NCBI GenBank assembly: GCA_902779615.1
Contig: CACZCM010000018.1
Span: 1-33,833 of the forward strand
Reading direction: 5' to 3'
DNA length: 33,833 bases
DNA from: an uncultured Ruminococcus sp.
Lineage (GTDB): Bacteria > Bacillota > Clostridia > Oscillospirales > Acutalibacteraceae
The position numbers and the translations under genes were made by a program. A model generated the notes under the pieces. That model worked only from the letters and a program-made list of their open reading frames with translations, had not been told where the DNA came from and made no database searches. Positions 22,986 to 32,042 of the stretch are shown in pieces. How positions within the stretch are numbered: the first letter of the stretch is position 1; every line of letters begins with the position of its first letter.

Positions 22986-24314
22986 ATGAAACCAATAGCA
23001 GCAATTGTCGGCAGACCGAATGTCGGAAAATCTACTCTGTTCAATAAGCTGATCGGTCAGCGGCTATCGATCGTTGACGACACGCCCGGCGTGACGAGAG
23101 ATCGTCTTTACGGCGAGTGCGAGTGGCGAAACAGAAAGTTTACCTTGATCGATACAGGCGGCATAGAGCCTGACTCAAAGGACGTAATCCTGTCGCAGAT
23201 GCGCCGTCAGGCTGAAATTGCGATCGAAGCTGCAGATGTGATCGTTCTCGTTGTTGATCTCAAAGCGGGGATAGTTGCAGCCGATCGTGAGGTCGCGGCT
23301 ATGATCCAGAAAAGCGGCCGCCCTGTGGTTTTGTGTGTGAATAAATGTGATAGTATCGGCGAGCCGGAGCCTGAGTTCTATGAGTTCTACAACCTCGGTC
23401 TTGGCGATCCTATTGCCGTTTCGTCTGTTCACGGACACGGTACGGGCGATCTTCTCGACGCAATGTTTGAGTATTTTCCGCCCGAGGAAGAAGATGAGGC
23501 AGATGACGATGTTATTTCGGTAGCTGTTATCGGAAAGCCAAATGCCGGCAAGTCTTCGCTCGTCAACTACATCTGCGGCGCGGAAAGATGCATTGTGTCG
23601 GATATTGCAGGAACAACAAGAGATACTATCGATACTCTTATCGAGAACAGTTACGGAAAATTTAACTTCACCGATACTGCCGGACTGCGCCGGAAGAGCC
23701 GTGTTGATGACAACATCGAAAAATACAGTATTCTTCGCGCAAAAATGGCGATCGAACGCTCCGACGTATGCGTTATCATGATAGATGCAGCGGAGGGGTT
23801 TACGGAGCAGGATTCAAAGGTCGCAGGTCTTGCTCATGAGGCCGGGAAGGGCTGCATAATCGCGGTGAATAAATGGGACGCTGTTGAAAAGGACGGAAAA
23901 ACACTTGACCAAATGAAAAAGAAGCTTGAGGTGGATTTTTCGTTTATGTCGTATGCGCCGATAATTTTTATTTCGGCGAAGACCGGGCAGCGTGTGAACA
24001 AGCTGTTTGAACTTATTACTCAGGTTTCTGCATCTGCAAATATGAGGATCAAGACGGGCGTTCTTAACGAGATACTTGCCGAGGCGACCGCAAGAGTTCA
24101 GCCGCCGACCGACAAGGGCAGAAGACTCAAGATATTCTACATGACCCAGGCTTCGGTCAAGCCGCCGACATTTGTATGTTTTGTCAATTCGGCAGACCTG
24201 TTTCACTTTTCCTACAGGCGATACCTCGAAAACAGGATACGTGATGCATTCGGACTTGTGGGGACGCCGATCCGATTTGTTGTTCGCGAACGAGGCGACA
24301 AGAGGAATGTGTGA
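22986..24314 (+). CDS. der: Ribosome biogenesis GTPase Der (EngA)
   Basis: 442 residues with AAGGTG upstream. Two GTPase domains stand in tandem, the mark of Der: the first has GRPNVGKST (9-17), DTPGVTRDR, DTGG and NKCD; the second has GKPNAGKSS (about 182), DIAGTTRDT, DTAGLRRKSRV and NKWD. The KH-like C-terminal domain (about 355-442) carries MRIKTGVLNEI, PPTFVCFVN and FGLVGTPIRFVVRER. The acidic linker EEEDEADDD joins the two G domains. Der acts in 50S subunit maturation. No separate promoter is obvious after the rpmF terminator. plsY follows 66 bases later. Confidence 0.97.
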   Translation: MKPIAAIVGRPNVGKSTLFNKLIGQRLSIVDDTPGVTRDRLYGECEWRNRKFTLIDTGGIEPDSKDVILSQMRRQAEIAIEAADVIVLVVDLKAGIVAADREVAAMIQKSGRPVVLCVNKCDSIGEPEPEFYEFYNLGLGDPIAVSSVHGHGTGDLLDAMFEYFPPEEEDEADDDVISVAVIGKPNAGKSSLVNYICGAERCIVSDIAGTTRDTIDTLIENSYGKFNFTDTAGLRRKSRVDDNIEKYSILRAKMAIERSDVCVIMIDAAEGFTEQDSKVAGLAHEAGKGCIIAVNKWDAVEKDGKTLDQMKKKLEVDFSFMSYAPIIFISAKTGQRVNKLFELITQVSASANMRIKTGVLNEILAEATARVQPPTDKGRRLKIFYMTQASVKPPTFVCFVNSADLFHFSYRRYLENRIRDAFGLVGTPIRFVVRERGDKRNV

Positions 24315-24380
24315 TCGTAAGCAGCTGATCGTTCGTCAGATATCTTGTTATCGGCATATTTTTACGGAAGGAAGCTTTTT

Positions 24381-25097
24381 ATGGTAAGCTTATTTACCGA
24401 TCCCATCAACATATTAAAAATGGCTGTTGTCATGGTGATATCGTATCTTCTCGGCAGCCTTAACATCGCCATTATCGTTACTAAGCTGTTCACGGGTCAG
24501 GATATCCGAAAAATGGGCAGCGGCAACGGAGGATTTACAAATGTGATGCGTTCTGTCGGGACTACTGCGGGGATAATCACTTTTGTCGGCGATTTTCTGA
24601 AGTGCGTTATTTCAGTCGTGATCGGCGGAATTATCTTCAAGACTATGGATTCGGCTTTGTCGCCGTTGGAGCTTGCAGGCTTCGGAAAGTATCTTGGCGG
24701 TATGTGCTGCTTTTTGGGGCATATTTTTCCGGTGTATTTTCACTTCAAGGGCGGAAAGGGCGTAGTTACCGTTGCGGCGCTGCTTGCCGTGATAAATCCC
24801 GTCATTTTTGCGATCGCACTGACTGCTTTTCTGATCGTTTTCGCCTGCACTAAGATCGTTTCGATCAGCTCCATAATCTCGGGCGTTGTGGTTGTTATTG
24901 CCACATTTCTTGTCACGTATTTTTACGGCTACAAAACTGCGGGTACATACTCGTTTGAGTACGTTGCAGCCGTAACTGCGGCAACATTCATAATTTGCGG
25001 TTCCGTTATTGCGAAGCATCATTCCAACATCGTTCGTCTGATCCACGGCGAGGAAAAAAAGCTGACGCTGAAAAAGAAGCCGAAGGAGGGGAGATAG
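24381..25097 (+). CDS. plsY: Glycerol-3-phosphate acyltransferase PlsY
   Basis: 238 residues; ATG 24381 with GGAAGGAAG upstream. It is an integral membrane protein with about seven helices. Motif 1 is SYLLGSLNIAI, motif 2 MGSGNGGFTNVMRSVG (usual form GSGNPGATN), and motif 3 GHIFPVYFHFKGGKGVVT. It transfers the acyl group from acyl-phosphate to glycerol-3-phosphate, the first step of phospholipid synthesis in most Gram-positives. The C-terminus is lysine-rich. The stop codon shares one base with the next start, so translation is coupled. Confidence 0.95.
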   Translation: MVSLFTDPINILKMAVVMVISYLLGSLNIAIIVTKLFTGQDIRKMGSGNGGFTNVMRSVGTTAGIITFVGDFLKCVISVVIGGIIFKTMDSALSPLELAGFGKYLGGMCCFLGHIFPVYFHFKGGKGVVTVAALLAVINPVIFAIALTAFLIVFACTKIVSISSIISGVVVVIATFLVTYFYGYKTAGTYSFEYVAAVTAATFIICGSVIAKHHSNIVRLIHGEEKKLTLKKKPKEGR

Positions 25098-25579
25098 TGA
25101 GCGGTTTTCGCCCTATGAGAAGGCACAAGCAGCAGCTTGAGAAGACTGACTGCGAAGAGGTGCTGAAAAACGAAAAACGGGGAACGCTGGCGCTCAATGG
25201 AGATAACGGCTACCCGTATGCGATCCCGATAAATTATATATATGACCGATCGGGACATATATATTTTCACGGCGCAAGGTCGGGACACAAGATCGACGCA
25301 ATCAAAACCAGCGACAAGGCGTGCTTTACTGTTTGGGAGCAGGGAAAGCAGCGGGAAGACTGGTCGTATTATGTGCGTTCGGTCGTTGTGTTCGGCAGGC
25401 TGCATCTCAGCGAACTGAACGAAGAGAGCCTTGAACGTGCTCGCCGCCTTGCATACAAATATTACCCCGAGGGTTCGGAAGAGGAGATCGAGAACGAGAT
25501 CAAATGTTATACAAGCTCGCTTCAGATGTATGATCTTGAGATCGAACACATGACAGGCAAGCTTGTACACGAAAAATGA
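25097..25579 (+). CDS. Pyridoxamine 5'-phosphate oxidase-like flavoprotein (NimA-like)
   Basis: 160 residues from the GTG at 25097, with AAGGAGGGG before it and a one-base overlap with plsY. It starts MRRHKQQLEKTDCEEVL, then GTLALNGDNGYPYAIPINYIY and IYFHGARSGHKIDAIK, the pattern of the PNPOx-like split-barrel FMN family whose members include nitroimidazole resistance proteins. VWEQGKQREDWSYYVRSVVVFGR completes the barrel. It probably binds FMN and reduces or binds small molecules in the cytosol; no substrate can be named. It is the last gene of the operon before a terminator. Confidence 0.88.
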   Translation: MSGFRPMRRHKQQLEKTDCEEVLKNEKRGTLALNGDNGYPYAIPINYIYDRSGHIYFHGARSGHKIDAIKTSDKACFTVWEQGKQREDWSYYVRSVVVFGRLHLSELNEESLERARRLAYKYYPEGSEEEIENEIKCYTSSLQMYDLEIEHMTGKLVHEK

Positions 25580-25616
25580 CGATCATGTTTAAACTACTCT
25601 GAAAGTGCCGCTCATA

Positions 25617-25652
25617 CACCACCACCGAGGCATCTCGATGGTGGTTTTTTTA
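25617..25652 (+). terminator. Terminator of the der-plsY operon
   Basis: CACC...GAG-GCAT-CTC...GGTG stem (slightly imperfect) followed by seven T. Confidence 0.85.
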
Positions 25653-25731
25653 CGAATCACCGATATAATCATGGATCGCGGGCTTAACGCCAAATTTAAT
25701 CAGTGGTTCATTAATACGGTAAATATAACGC

Positions 25732-25760
25732 AGCTCTGCTTGTTGAAAGCAGAGCTTTTA
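25732..25760 (+). terminator. Second hairpin terminator, shared sequence with 28561
   Basis: AGCTCTGCTT / AAGCAGAGCT followed by TTT. The same stem (CTCTGCTTGTT...AAGCAGAGCTTTTAA) recurs at 28561-28588. Confidence 0.6.
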
Positions 25761-25813
25761 ACTTTTCGGAACTTCGGCACAAAACCGATCTATGGTTCGA
25801 GAGGGTTTGTGGG

Positions 25814-25906
25814 TCAAAAAGAACTGCCTTCGTTGTGACACGGCGGCGCAAACGATCGTTTAGCTGCCGAAGCAATGAGTGCTGCAGCCATAAAAGATAA
25901 TATCAC
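25814..25906 (-). CDS. Possible 30-aa membrane peptide overlapping feoB
   Basis: A GTG overlaps the feoB stop in a GTGA arrangement, the form often seen in coupled genes. The product begins MILSFMAAALIASAAKRSF and has one hydrophobic segment and a short tail with a single Cys-His. Some clostridial feo operons carry a small FeoB-associated Cys-rich membrane protein at this place, but this peptide lacks the cysteine cluster. There is no separate ribosome site. It may be coding or chance. Confidence 0.3.
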   Translation of the reverse strand: MILSFMAAALIASAAKRSFAPPCHNEGSSF

Positions 25907-27768
25907 AAGATCATCTGTAAACAGAAACACATAGCTGCGCCAACAATAACAGGCAGGAGTATCGCAGCGGCGGTATGCTTGAGCGACTTCGTTTCTTTTA
26001 ATATTGTCAGACATGTAGTAGAGCAGGGCGCATGGAAGAGCGTGAAAATTATAGCGCAGACTGCGGTTTTTGCTGTCCAGCCCTGAGCTGTGAGCAGCGC
26101 AGCAAGCTGCATTGTATCGGGCACTTCCGAAAGCGCCGCAGCTTTGGTGTAGATCATTACAGCCAATGGCAGAACGATCTCGTTTGCGGGAAATCCGAGA
26201 ATAAACGCCGCCAGAATTGCTCCGTCAAGGCCCAGAGCAGCGCCGAGCGGTTCGAGGAAGTGTGTTATGTATTCGATCAAGGTTATATTCTTGACCGAAA
26301 TATTTGCAAGCAGCCATATTACGATACCCGCAGGCGCAGCCACCATTACCGCACGCAGAAGCACAAACAAAGTCCTGTCTAAGATCGATCTCACCAAAAC
26401 CTTAAGGATCTGTGGGCGGCGGTAGGGAGGCAGCTCCATGACAAAGCCTCCGCTTTCACCCTTGAGCACTTTTGAGAGCGCCCACGAAACAGCAAGCGAC
26501 ATTATTGCGCTCAGCACGACAAACAAAACCAGAAGCGCAGCTTTTTTCAGCGAACCAAAAATCCCGCTTTGAGTCCCGCTGCCGGCAAGGAACATTGTAA
26601 TAATTATGATGATCGTCGGAAATCTGCCGTTGCACGGAATAAAGCTGTTTGTCAGAATCGCTATCAGCCGCTCTTTCGGTGATCCGATTATCCTGCACCC
26701 CGTTACGCCGCAGGCGTTGCAGCCGAAGCCCATGGCAGAGGTCAGCGATTGCTTTCCGCTGACTCCTGCTTTCATACACATCGAGTCCATGTTGAATGCG
26801 ATCCTCGGCAGGATCCCCGCATCCTCCATCAGTGTAAACAGCGGAAAAAAGATCGCCATCGGCGGCAGCATGACCGAAACGACCCACGTAAGAGTTGTAT
26901 ACACTCCGTCAATGAATATGCCGCTGATGATCTGGGGGCAGCTGATCTTTTCGGCAGTACTTCGCAAAAATATTCCGAGCCGTGTAAACAAAGTATTCAG
27001 CCACTCCGAAGGATAATTTGCTCCGACTATTGTTATCCAGAAAACCACAAGCAGCATTAAAAGCATGATCGGAACGGAAAAGATTTTTGAAAGCATAATA
27101 TTATCCATTTTTCGATCGAAAGAATCGGGAGAATTTGACGGAACACTCACACATCTTTTTAGCGCATATTCACAAAAGCCCGGCCGAAGGAGTGCGCTGC
27201 GGCAGTCGGCGCCGCAGACCTGACATTTACAGCGCTGCACGTCGCTGCCGCTTTGGCTTAGCGAGAAGATCGTTTTCTTCAGCTCGTCAAGCCCTATACC
27301 TTTTGATGCCGCCGCAGGGATAACGGGAACTCCCAGAAGAGAGGATAAAACACTGGTGTTGATGCGAATTCCCTTTTTCTCCGCTTCATCGATCAGATTA
27401 ATACAAACTGCGGCGGGCTTTTGTACTTGGCTCAGCACCTCCGCCGCAAAGCGAAGGTTTCGCTCCATACACACGGCATCGAGCACGATTATCATCACAT
27501 CATATTCGCCGCTTATCAGAAAGTCGGCAGCGGCCCTTTCTTCCTCGGAATTCGGAGTCATGGAATACAGCCCCGGAAGATCAAAAACGGAGCAGACCGT
27601 ACCGTTCAGCGAAAATTTTCCCATGTCGTTTTCAACGGTTTTTCCCGTCCAGTTTCCGGTGTGGTGCCGAAGTCCAGTCAGGGAATTAAAAACGGTGCTT
27701 TTTCCGACATTCGGGTTGCCTGCGAGGACGGCGGTGATCTCACGCCGCTGTTTTGCGGGCTCATTCAT
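25903..27768 (-). CDS. feoB: Ferrous iron transporter FeoB
   Basis: 621 residues; the ATG at 27768 has AAAGGAGG 8 bases before it, and an in-frame ATG at 27792 does not. The N-terminal GTPase domain has GNPNVGKSTVFN, GNWTGKTVE, DLPGLYSM and NLID. A cysteine-rich segment (CKCQVCGADC, near residue 190) joins it to the membrane domain, which holds two Gate regions with GFGCNACGVTGCRIIGS and FIPCNGRFPTIII, plus about eight helices. FeoB moves Fe2+ into the cell across the cytoplasmic membrane, driven or gated by its G domain. feoA lies 29 bases upstream in the same operon. It is shorter than many FeoB proteins (often 650-800 residues). Confidence 0.95.
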   Translation of the reverse strand: MNEPAKQRREITAVLAGNPNVGKSTVFNSLTGLRHHTGNWTGKTVENDMGKFSLNGTVCSVFDLPGLYSMTPNSEEERAAADFLISGEYDVMIIVLDAVCMERNLRFAAEVLSQVQKPAAVCINLIDEAEKKGIRINTSVLSSLLGVPVIPAAASKGIGLDELKKTIFSLSQSGSDVQRCKCQVCGADCRSALLRPGFCEYALKRCVSVPSNSPDSFDRKMDNIMLSKIFSVPIMLLMLLVVFWITIVGANYPSEWLNTLFTRLGIFLRSTAEKISCPQIISGIFIDGVYTTLTWVVSVMLPPMAIFFPLFTLMEDAGILPRIAFNMDSMCMKAGVSGKQSLTSAMGFGCNACGVTGCRIIGSPKERLIAILTNSFIPCNGRFPTIIIIITMFLAGSGTQSGIFGSLKKAALLVLFVVLSAIMSLAVSWALSKVLKGESGGFVMELPPYRRPQILKVLVRSILDRTLFVLLRAVMVAAPAGIVIWLLANISVKNITLIEYITHFLEPLGAALGLDGAILAAFILGFPANEIVLPLAVMIYTKAAALSEVPDTMQLAALLTAQGWTAKTAVCAIIFTLFHAPCSTTCLTILKETKSLKHTAAAILLPVIVGAAMCFCLQMIL

Positions 27769-27797
27769 TCGATATGCCTCCTTTAAACACATATGAT

Positions 27798-28031
27798 CTA
27801 TCTCATTATGCTTTCGCCGAAAATATTATCGGCGTCATTCCTGCGAAGCGCAACCACCGCCCCGCATACCCTAACGGCGATCGGACTGCCCCTCATTCCG
27901 ACATACAGCTTATCGATCACTGTTTCGGGCAGAAATCCAAAAACCTTCATTCGCTCGTTAAGCGGCTCATCGACACACACATTGTCTATCATCATTGAAC
28001 CGCCGACGGCAAGCTCGCTTAGAGTGCACAT
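27798..28031 (-). CDS. feoA: FeoA family protein
   Basis: 77 residues with GAGGTGAG just before the ATG. The SH3-like FeoA fold is seen in MCTLSELAVGGSMMIDNV, ERMKVFGFLPETVIDKLYVG and the end SPIAVRVCGAVVALRRNDADNIF. FeoA is a small cytosolic partner thought to regulate or assemble FeoB. It is the first gene of the minus-strand operon feoA-feoB. Upstream, a perfect CGGATATCCG palindrome (28072-28081) could be an operator, but no Fur or DtxR consensus is evident. Confidence 0.92.
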   Translation of the reverse strand: MCTLSELAVGGSMMIDNVCVDEPLNERMKVFGFLPETVIDKLYVGMRGSPIAVRVCGAVVALRRNDADNIFGESIMR

Positions 28032-28245
28032 TATCTCACCTCAATTTGGGTAAAGTTTTTTTCTACGGATACGGATATCCGAGCCCAATGGTAATTAAAA
28101 GCTCTGTGGTTATATCTTATGCAGAGGATAATGAAGATGTGCAGATGCGGGCGATCGTATGCCTATGGCAGTCAAATAGTGTGGGTCTTCGGGGGCAATG
28201 TCATTTAGCTTAAAGTTTGATATAGCACAGTATAAAGCATTAGCC

Positions 28246-28312
28246 AAGCATTTTTCAAACGGCTTGCAATTTCCAAACGCAGGCGAAATCCGCTGCCCTT
28301 GGACTCGGGAAC
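28246..28312 (+). repeat. Degenerate fragment of the structured repeat (R4a)
   Basis: TTTTTCAAACGGCTTGCAATTTCCAA... runs parallel to the start of R3 (hairpin A end, TTGCGGTTTCCAAAGGCAG, CCGCTGCC, then CTCGG). The core is absent. Confidence 0.5.
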
Positions 28313-28402
28313 GACAGCTTTCCGATGGATAGTTTTATGTTTCGTCAAATTTGTCAAAATTGTTTTTCTTGTCGAAAGATATGGAATTTAATTTATAACC
28401 GC

Positions 28403-28540
28403 AGAGGGGAATGTCCCCCGGGTCTCGCCTGCCGTCGGGGACGGTTTCCAACCGGCTCGGTCGGTGCTTCTGCTGCGCAGAGGTCTCCACAGGAGACCCG
28501 CACCCTCTATAGGGGCGGCGGGTTCCATCCCCTACTGAAC
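28403..28540 (+). repeat. Structured intergenic repeat, copy R4b
   Basis: After GAGGGGA-ATG-TCCCCC and CGGTT-TCC-AACCG hairpins comes the CGGTCGG box and a perfect core. The outer stem is GGTGC (28463-28467) / GCACC (28500-28504); inner hairpins are TCTGC-TGC-GCAGA and GGTCTCC-ACA-GGAGACC. Hairpin C is GGGG...CCCC (28512-28532). Confidence 0.85.
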
Positions 28541-28560
28541 GCACAAAGCCTTTGGTTTGT

Positions 28561-28588
28561 CTCTGCTTGTTTAAAGCAGAGCTTTTAA
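28561..28588 (+). terminator. Terminator-like hairpin after R4b
   Basis: CTCTGCTT / AAGCAGAG followed by CTTTT; nearly the same as 25732-25760. Confidence 0.6.
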
Positions 28589-28729
28589 AAGTTTGTCATT
28601 TTTTGTTTCTTCGTCCGGCGCATTGGCTTCGCCTCGCGCCTGATTTTCATGACGCTTTTTGTGAAGGTAAGTTAATTTTTTGCGCTGCGCGTTGTGTTTC
28701 TTTTTATTTCACTCCACATATACAGGATT

Positions 28730-28795
28730 TTATGGGGCTCTGCCCCAAACCCCGCAAACTTTTTGAAAAAAGTTTGACAAAAACTTTATCTATGT
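28730..28795 (-). repeat. Terminal part of the structured repeat, inverted (R6)
   Basis: Read on the minus strand: AAAGTTTTTGTCAAAC, then a TTTTTTCAAAAA hairpin, TTTGCGGGG and GGGGC-AGA-GCCCC. This corresponds to the hairpin A and B end of R2. The CGGTCGG core is missing. Confidence 0.6.
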
Positions 28796-28829
28796 TTGCC
28801 AAAATGGATTTCCCTTGTCGAAAGAAGTA

Positions 28830-28858
28830 TTGACTTGACAGCTTATGTTTGGTAAAAT
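28830..28858 (+). promoter_or_regulatory. Promoter of the MORN-mscS operon
   Basis: TTGACT (28830-28835), 17 bases, TAAAAT (28853-28858). It shares CTTGACA and TATGTTTGGTA with the promoter at 1388. Confidence 0.65.
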
Positions 28859-28971
28859 TAATATGGCAGTGTTGGCGCTTCGCTATTCTGCTGCCGATAT
28901 TTTTGTTTTGGAAATAACATAACATCAAAATGCTGCTTAATGTATGCCCGGATGATCAAGGAGGGGTTTTG

Positions 28972-31900
28972 ATGGCCGGTGATCTTACATATTTTAAACG
29001 TAATGCCGTAAATTATTACGGCGTTTTCCTCAAGGATTACGATAAAGGAAATCCATATAAAGATAAGCTTACTATTGTCAGAAAAAATTATTATGAATCG
29101 GGACTCCAAACTCAGAAACGGAAATTCTCCGATATCGGAGCAGACGGGAAAAGCTATCGATACAGCTATACGCTCAACGAGGATACAGTTTTGAAATGGA
29201 AGGTCGTGAATCCAGTTGGAAAAACGATCGAAAGCGTATCAAATAAGCGTGACGGCGATGATTATCGGGTTGAGATACGTGACAACTTCGGCAAGCTGAA
29301 AAAGTGCGTCTATTTTGGCCCGTATCATAATTGGATAAAAACGAAATACTACGGTACAGGCAGCTCCGAGCCGGAGGCAGAGCTTGTTTATTGGGACAAA
29401 AACGGCATGGCAGCGATCCTGAAATACACCTCAAACGGCGACCGATCCAAGCCCGAGGTGCTTCACCCGCTGAATGTTGTTGAAGATCAGAAGCTCCTCG
29501 AAAAGATAACCGACAAGCTTGGTGTGCCGGAGGTCAGCACTCTTTGTTCAAATGGCTACGTATATTTTGCAAACGATAAGATCGCCCGAGAGTGGGAGCG
29601 GTATTCACGAGATCCAAAGCTGCTCGAAGACAGCGACTCCCCGGATTACGTAGCGCCCTACGGGAGCGAACCTCCCGCAAAGATCGACCTCACCCGCACA
29701 AATGAGGTCATTGTTCCCGAAAAGGCGAAGCAGGACAGCCTTGTTTTCGATATGGCTGACGATACGCTCCCGCCTTCACGAAGTATTGATAAGACGCCTT
29801 CCGAGAACCTGCCCGAGCTGAGCAGGCTTCATTCGGAATCGCTGATGGAAGACAGCGGCAAGCGTGACGTTTTCGATATACTCTACTCAAATGACGATGA
29901 TGAAAAAGACAGCAGCGAGAAAACGGAAGATCTGCTTGAAGACGACAGTGATTTCGGCTCATACGATCCAAATATGCAGGCTGAAGATCCGACGGACAGC
30001 GACAGCGAGACTGACGGCGCAGAGCAGAGCGATATAGATGATGATGACACGGTAGGAACGGTTCTTGATATCACGCGGGAATTTGAGATACCAACAAGCT
30101 ACAGCGACGCCAAAAAGTCGGCTGTGGATATTTCCGACGAACGCCCGGGCGACAAAACGATTGAGTTTTTGAAGCCCCTTTCGGAGGAGTTAGAAAATAA
30201 CGGCACAAAGCCTCAGACGGAATACTTGAAGAAGATGCCCAGACAAAAGCCCGCGGCGCCTCAGAAGCCCGCTGCCGTTACCCGCAGCGAGTCAAAGGAC
30301 GGCGAGCTTACGCCCGATAAAGCGATCCGAGCCGAGGGCGGCGAGTCGTATTATTATTACGGCGAGATGAACAGCAGCGGTCAGCGTCACGGCAGGGGCA
30401 GAACGTCTATGCATGACGATCTGACTGCGTATGAGGGCGAATATAAAAACGATATGCGAAACGGCTTTGGCGCATATTACTACTCAAATGGAAAGATATG
30501 TTACATTGGCGATTGGACGGAAAACCGCCGCAACGGCATTGGAATCTCGTTTAAGCCGAGAGATCGCTCTATGTATATCGGCAGGTGGGAGAATAACTGT
30601 CCTGTCGGCATGGGCGCAAAATTTGACGAAAACGGCGAGCTGAAGTTTGTAGGAAAATTCGAAAACGGCGCACGAGAGGGAATAGGAATGGTATATCGTC
30701 CGAGTGACGGTGGAATGATGATCTCGCGCTGGGACGATGACAAGCTTTCCGAAAAGTGTACGCTGTTTGACGACAAGGGTAATCTGCTATACAGCGGCGC
30801 GCTGAAGAATAATAAGCGAAACGGTTTCGGAACGCAGTATGATTTGACGGGTCAGGTCAACTACCACGGCGAGTGGAAGGACGACAAGTTTAACGGTGAA
30901 GGAGTCTATACTCTCTCAAACGGCTGCAAGGTGTCGGGAACGTTCTCGATGGGTGCGATCAACGGCTGGGCAGTTTTTACAACTAAGCGAGGCAAGAAGA
31001 TCTACGAAGGCGAGTGGGTCAGAAACCGCTTCCACGGACAGGGAAAGAAATACAACATTAAAACGGGCGAGTGGTACAGCGGAGTATTCGCCGACGGCAG
31101 ACCCGTAGGCGAACTGTCGTGTTATGACAGGGACTCAAACCTGATATATAAGGGCGAGCTGAAAAACGAGGTTTACCACGGCAGCGGAACGGCGTATGAA
31201 AACGGCGAGAAAGTTTATGACGGCGAGTGGAAAAACGGCGTTCGCTGCGGCAGCGGAACGGAATACAAAGATGGCGCACCCGTTTATAAAGGGAAATTCC
31301 GTGACAATGTTCGCAGGGGGATAGGCACAAGCTACACCCCCGACGGAAAGCCGGAATACAGCGGTCATTGGACAGATGGCGAGCCTGACGGTGAAGGTCT
31401 TCTCTACAAAGACGGAAAGCCGTATCTTGCCGGCAGCTTTATAAAGGGAGTTCCGAACGGCAGAGTAAACGAGATCGGCGCAGGCGGCGTCATCAAAGAA
31501 TGTATCTATAACAGCGGAAAATGCGTTTATATGCGCGAGTTCACCGAAGACGGATCAAGCGTAAAATATGAGGGCTACGTTCAGAACGGCGTGTATGAGG
31601 GCATGGGCTGCGCCTTCTCGCAGTACGGCGAAAAGTACTTTGAGGGCATTTTCAAAAATGGCGAACCCTCAAAAAATATGCAGGTACGCCTGCAGCGGCT
31701 TGACGACCTCCCGCTGAGAACAAAGCTTATCGGCAGCGAGTACAGCCGCTACACAAAGGGTCCTAATTATGTTATCGAGAGGGAATACGGCTCCGGTTCA
31801 TATTCGGGTATGCTGGTTGGCGGAAGACCCTACGGTAAGGGTACGATCATTTATACCGACCACGGATATACGGGCACTTTTGCAGACGGACAGGCGAGCG

Positions 31901-32028
31901 GGCTTGGCGTGATCTACGAATGGAACGGCAAGGAGGTCAAGGGAACCTTCATCAGGCAGCCCGGAGATAACACCACAAAGATCAGCTTTGCTGATGGCGT
32001 TGTGTATTATCTGCTGAATGAAGAATGA
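28972..32028 (+). CDS. Large MORN-repeat protein
   Basis: 1018 residues from the ATG at 28972, which has AAGGAGGGG upstream; the frame is open 42 bases further back without a ribosome site. An N-terminal beta-rich region (about 1-235; NYYGVFLKDYDKGNPY) belongs to no family I know. A very acidic, probably disordered linker follows (about 240-430; runs such as SNDDDEKDSS). From about 440 to the end there are some 20 MORN-type units of about 22-24 residues, of the form YxGxWxxxxxNGxG (for example YEGEYKNDMRNGFG, YDGEWKNGVRCGSG). No signal peptide or membrane helix is seen, so it is cytosolic. MORN repeats in other organisms often bind membranes or scaffold proteins. The mscS gene follows with overlap or near-overlap. 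Confidence 0.85.
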   Translation: MAGDLTYFKRNAVNYYGVFLKDYDKGNPYKDKLTIVRKNYYESGLQTQKRKFSDIGADGKSYRYSYTLNEDTVLKWKVVNPVGKTIESVSNKRDGDDYRVEIRDNFGKLKKCVYFGPYHNWIKTKYYGTGSSEPEAELVYWDKNGMAAILKYTSNGDRSKPEVLHPLNVVEDQKLLEKITDKLGVPEVSTLCSNGYVYFANDKIAREWERYSRDPKLLEDSDSPDYVAPYGSEPPAKIDLTRTNEVIVPEKAKQDSLVFDMADDTLPPSRSIDKTPSENLPELSRLHSESLMEDSGKRDVFDILYSNDDDEKDSSEKTEDLLEDDSDFGSYDPNMQAEDPTDSDSETDGAEQSDIDDDDTVGTVLDITREFEIPTSYSDAKKSAVDISDERPGDKTIEFLKPLSEELENNGTKPQTEYLKKMPRQKPAAPQKPAAVTRSESKDGELTPDKAIRAEGGESYYYYGEMNSSGQRHGRGRTSMHDDLTAYEGEYKNDMRNGFGAYYYSNGKICYIGDWTENRRNGIGISFKPRDRSMYIGRWENNCPVGMGAKFDENGELKFVGKFENGAREGIGMVYRPSDGGMMISRWDDDKLSEKCTLFDDKGNLLYSGALKNNKRNGFGTQYDLTGQVNYHGEWKDDKFNGEGVYTLSNGCKVSGTFSMGAINGWAVFTTKRGKKIYEGEWVRNRFHGQGKKYNIKTGEWYSGVFADGRPVGELSCYDRDSNLIYKGELKNEVYHGSGTAYENGEKVYDGEWKNGVRCGSGTEYKDGAPVYKGKFRDNVRRGIGTSYTPDGKPEYSGHWTDGEPDGEGLLYKDGKPYLAGSFIKGVPNGRVNEIGAGGVIKECIYNSGKCVYMREFTEDGSSVKYEGYVQNGVYEGMGCAFSQYGEKYFEGIFKNGEPSKNMQVRLQRLDDLPLRTKLIGSEYSRYTKGPNYVIEREYGSGSYSGMLVGGRPYGKGTIIYTDHGYTGTFADGQASGLGVIYEWNGKEVKGTFIRQPGDNTTKISFADGVVYYLLNEE

Positions 32029-32042
32029 TCGGAGTGGGCGCT

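Noticed and set aside
28032..28250. Iron-responsive operator upstream of feoA
   Set aside because: Only a 10-base palindrome (CGGATATCCG) is present; no Fur or DtxR/IdeR consensus and no clear promoter could be placed beside it.
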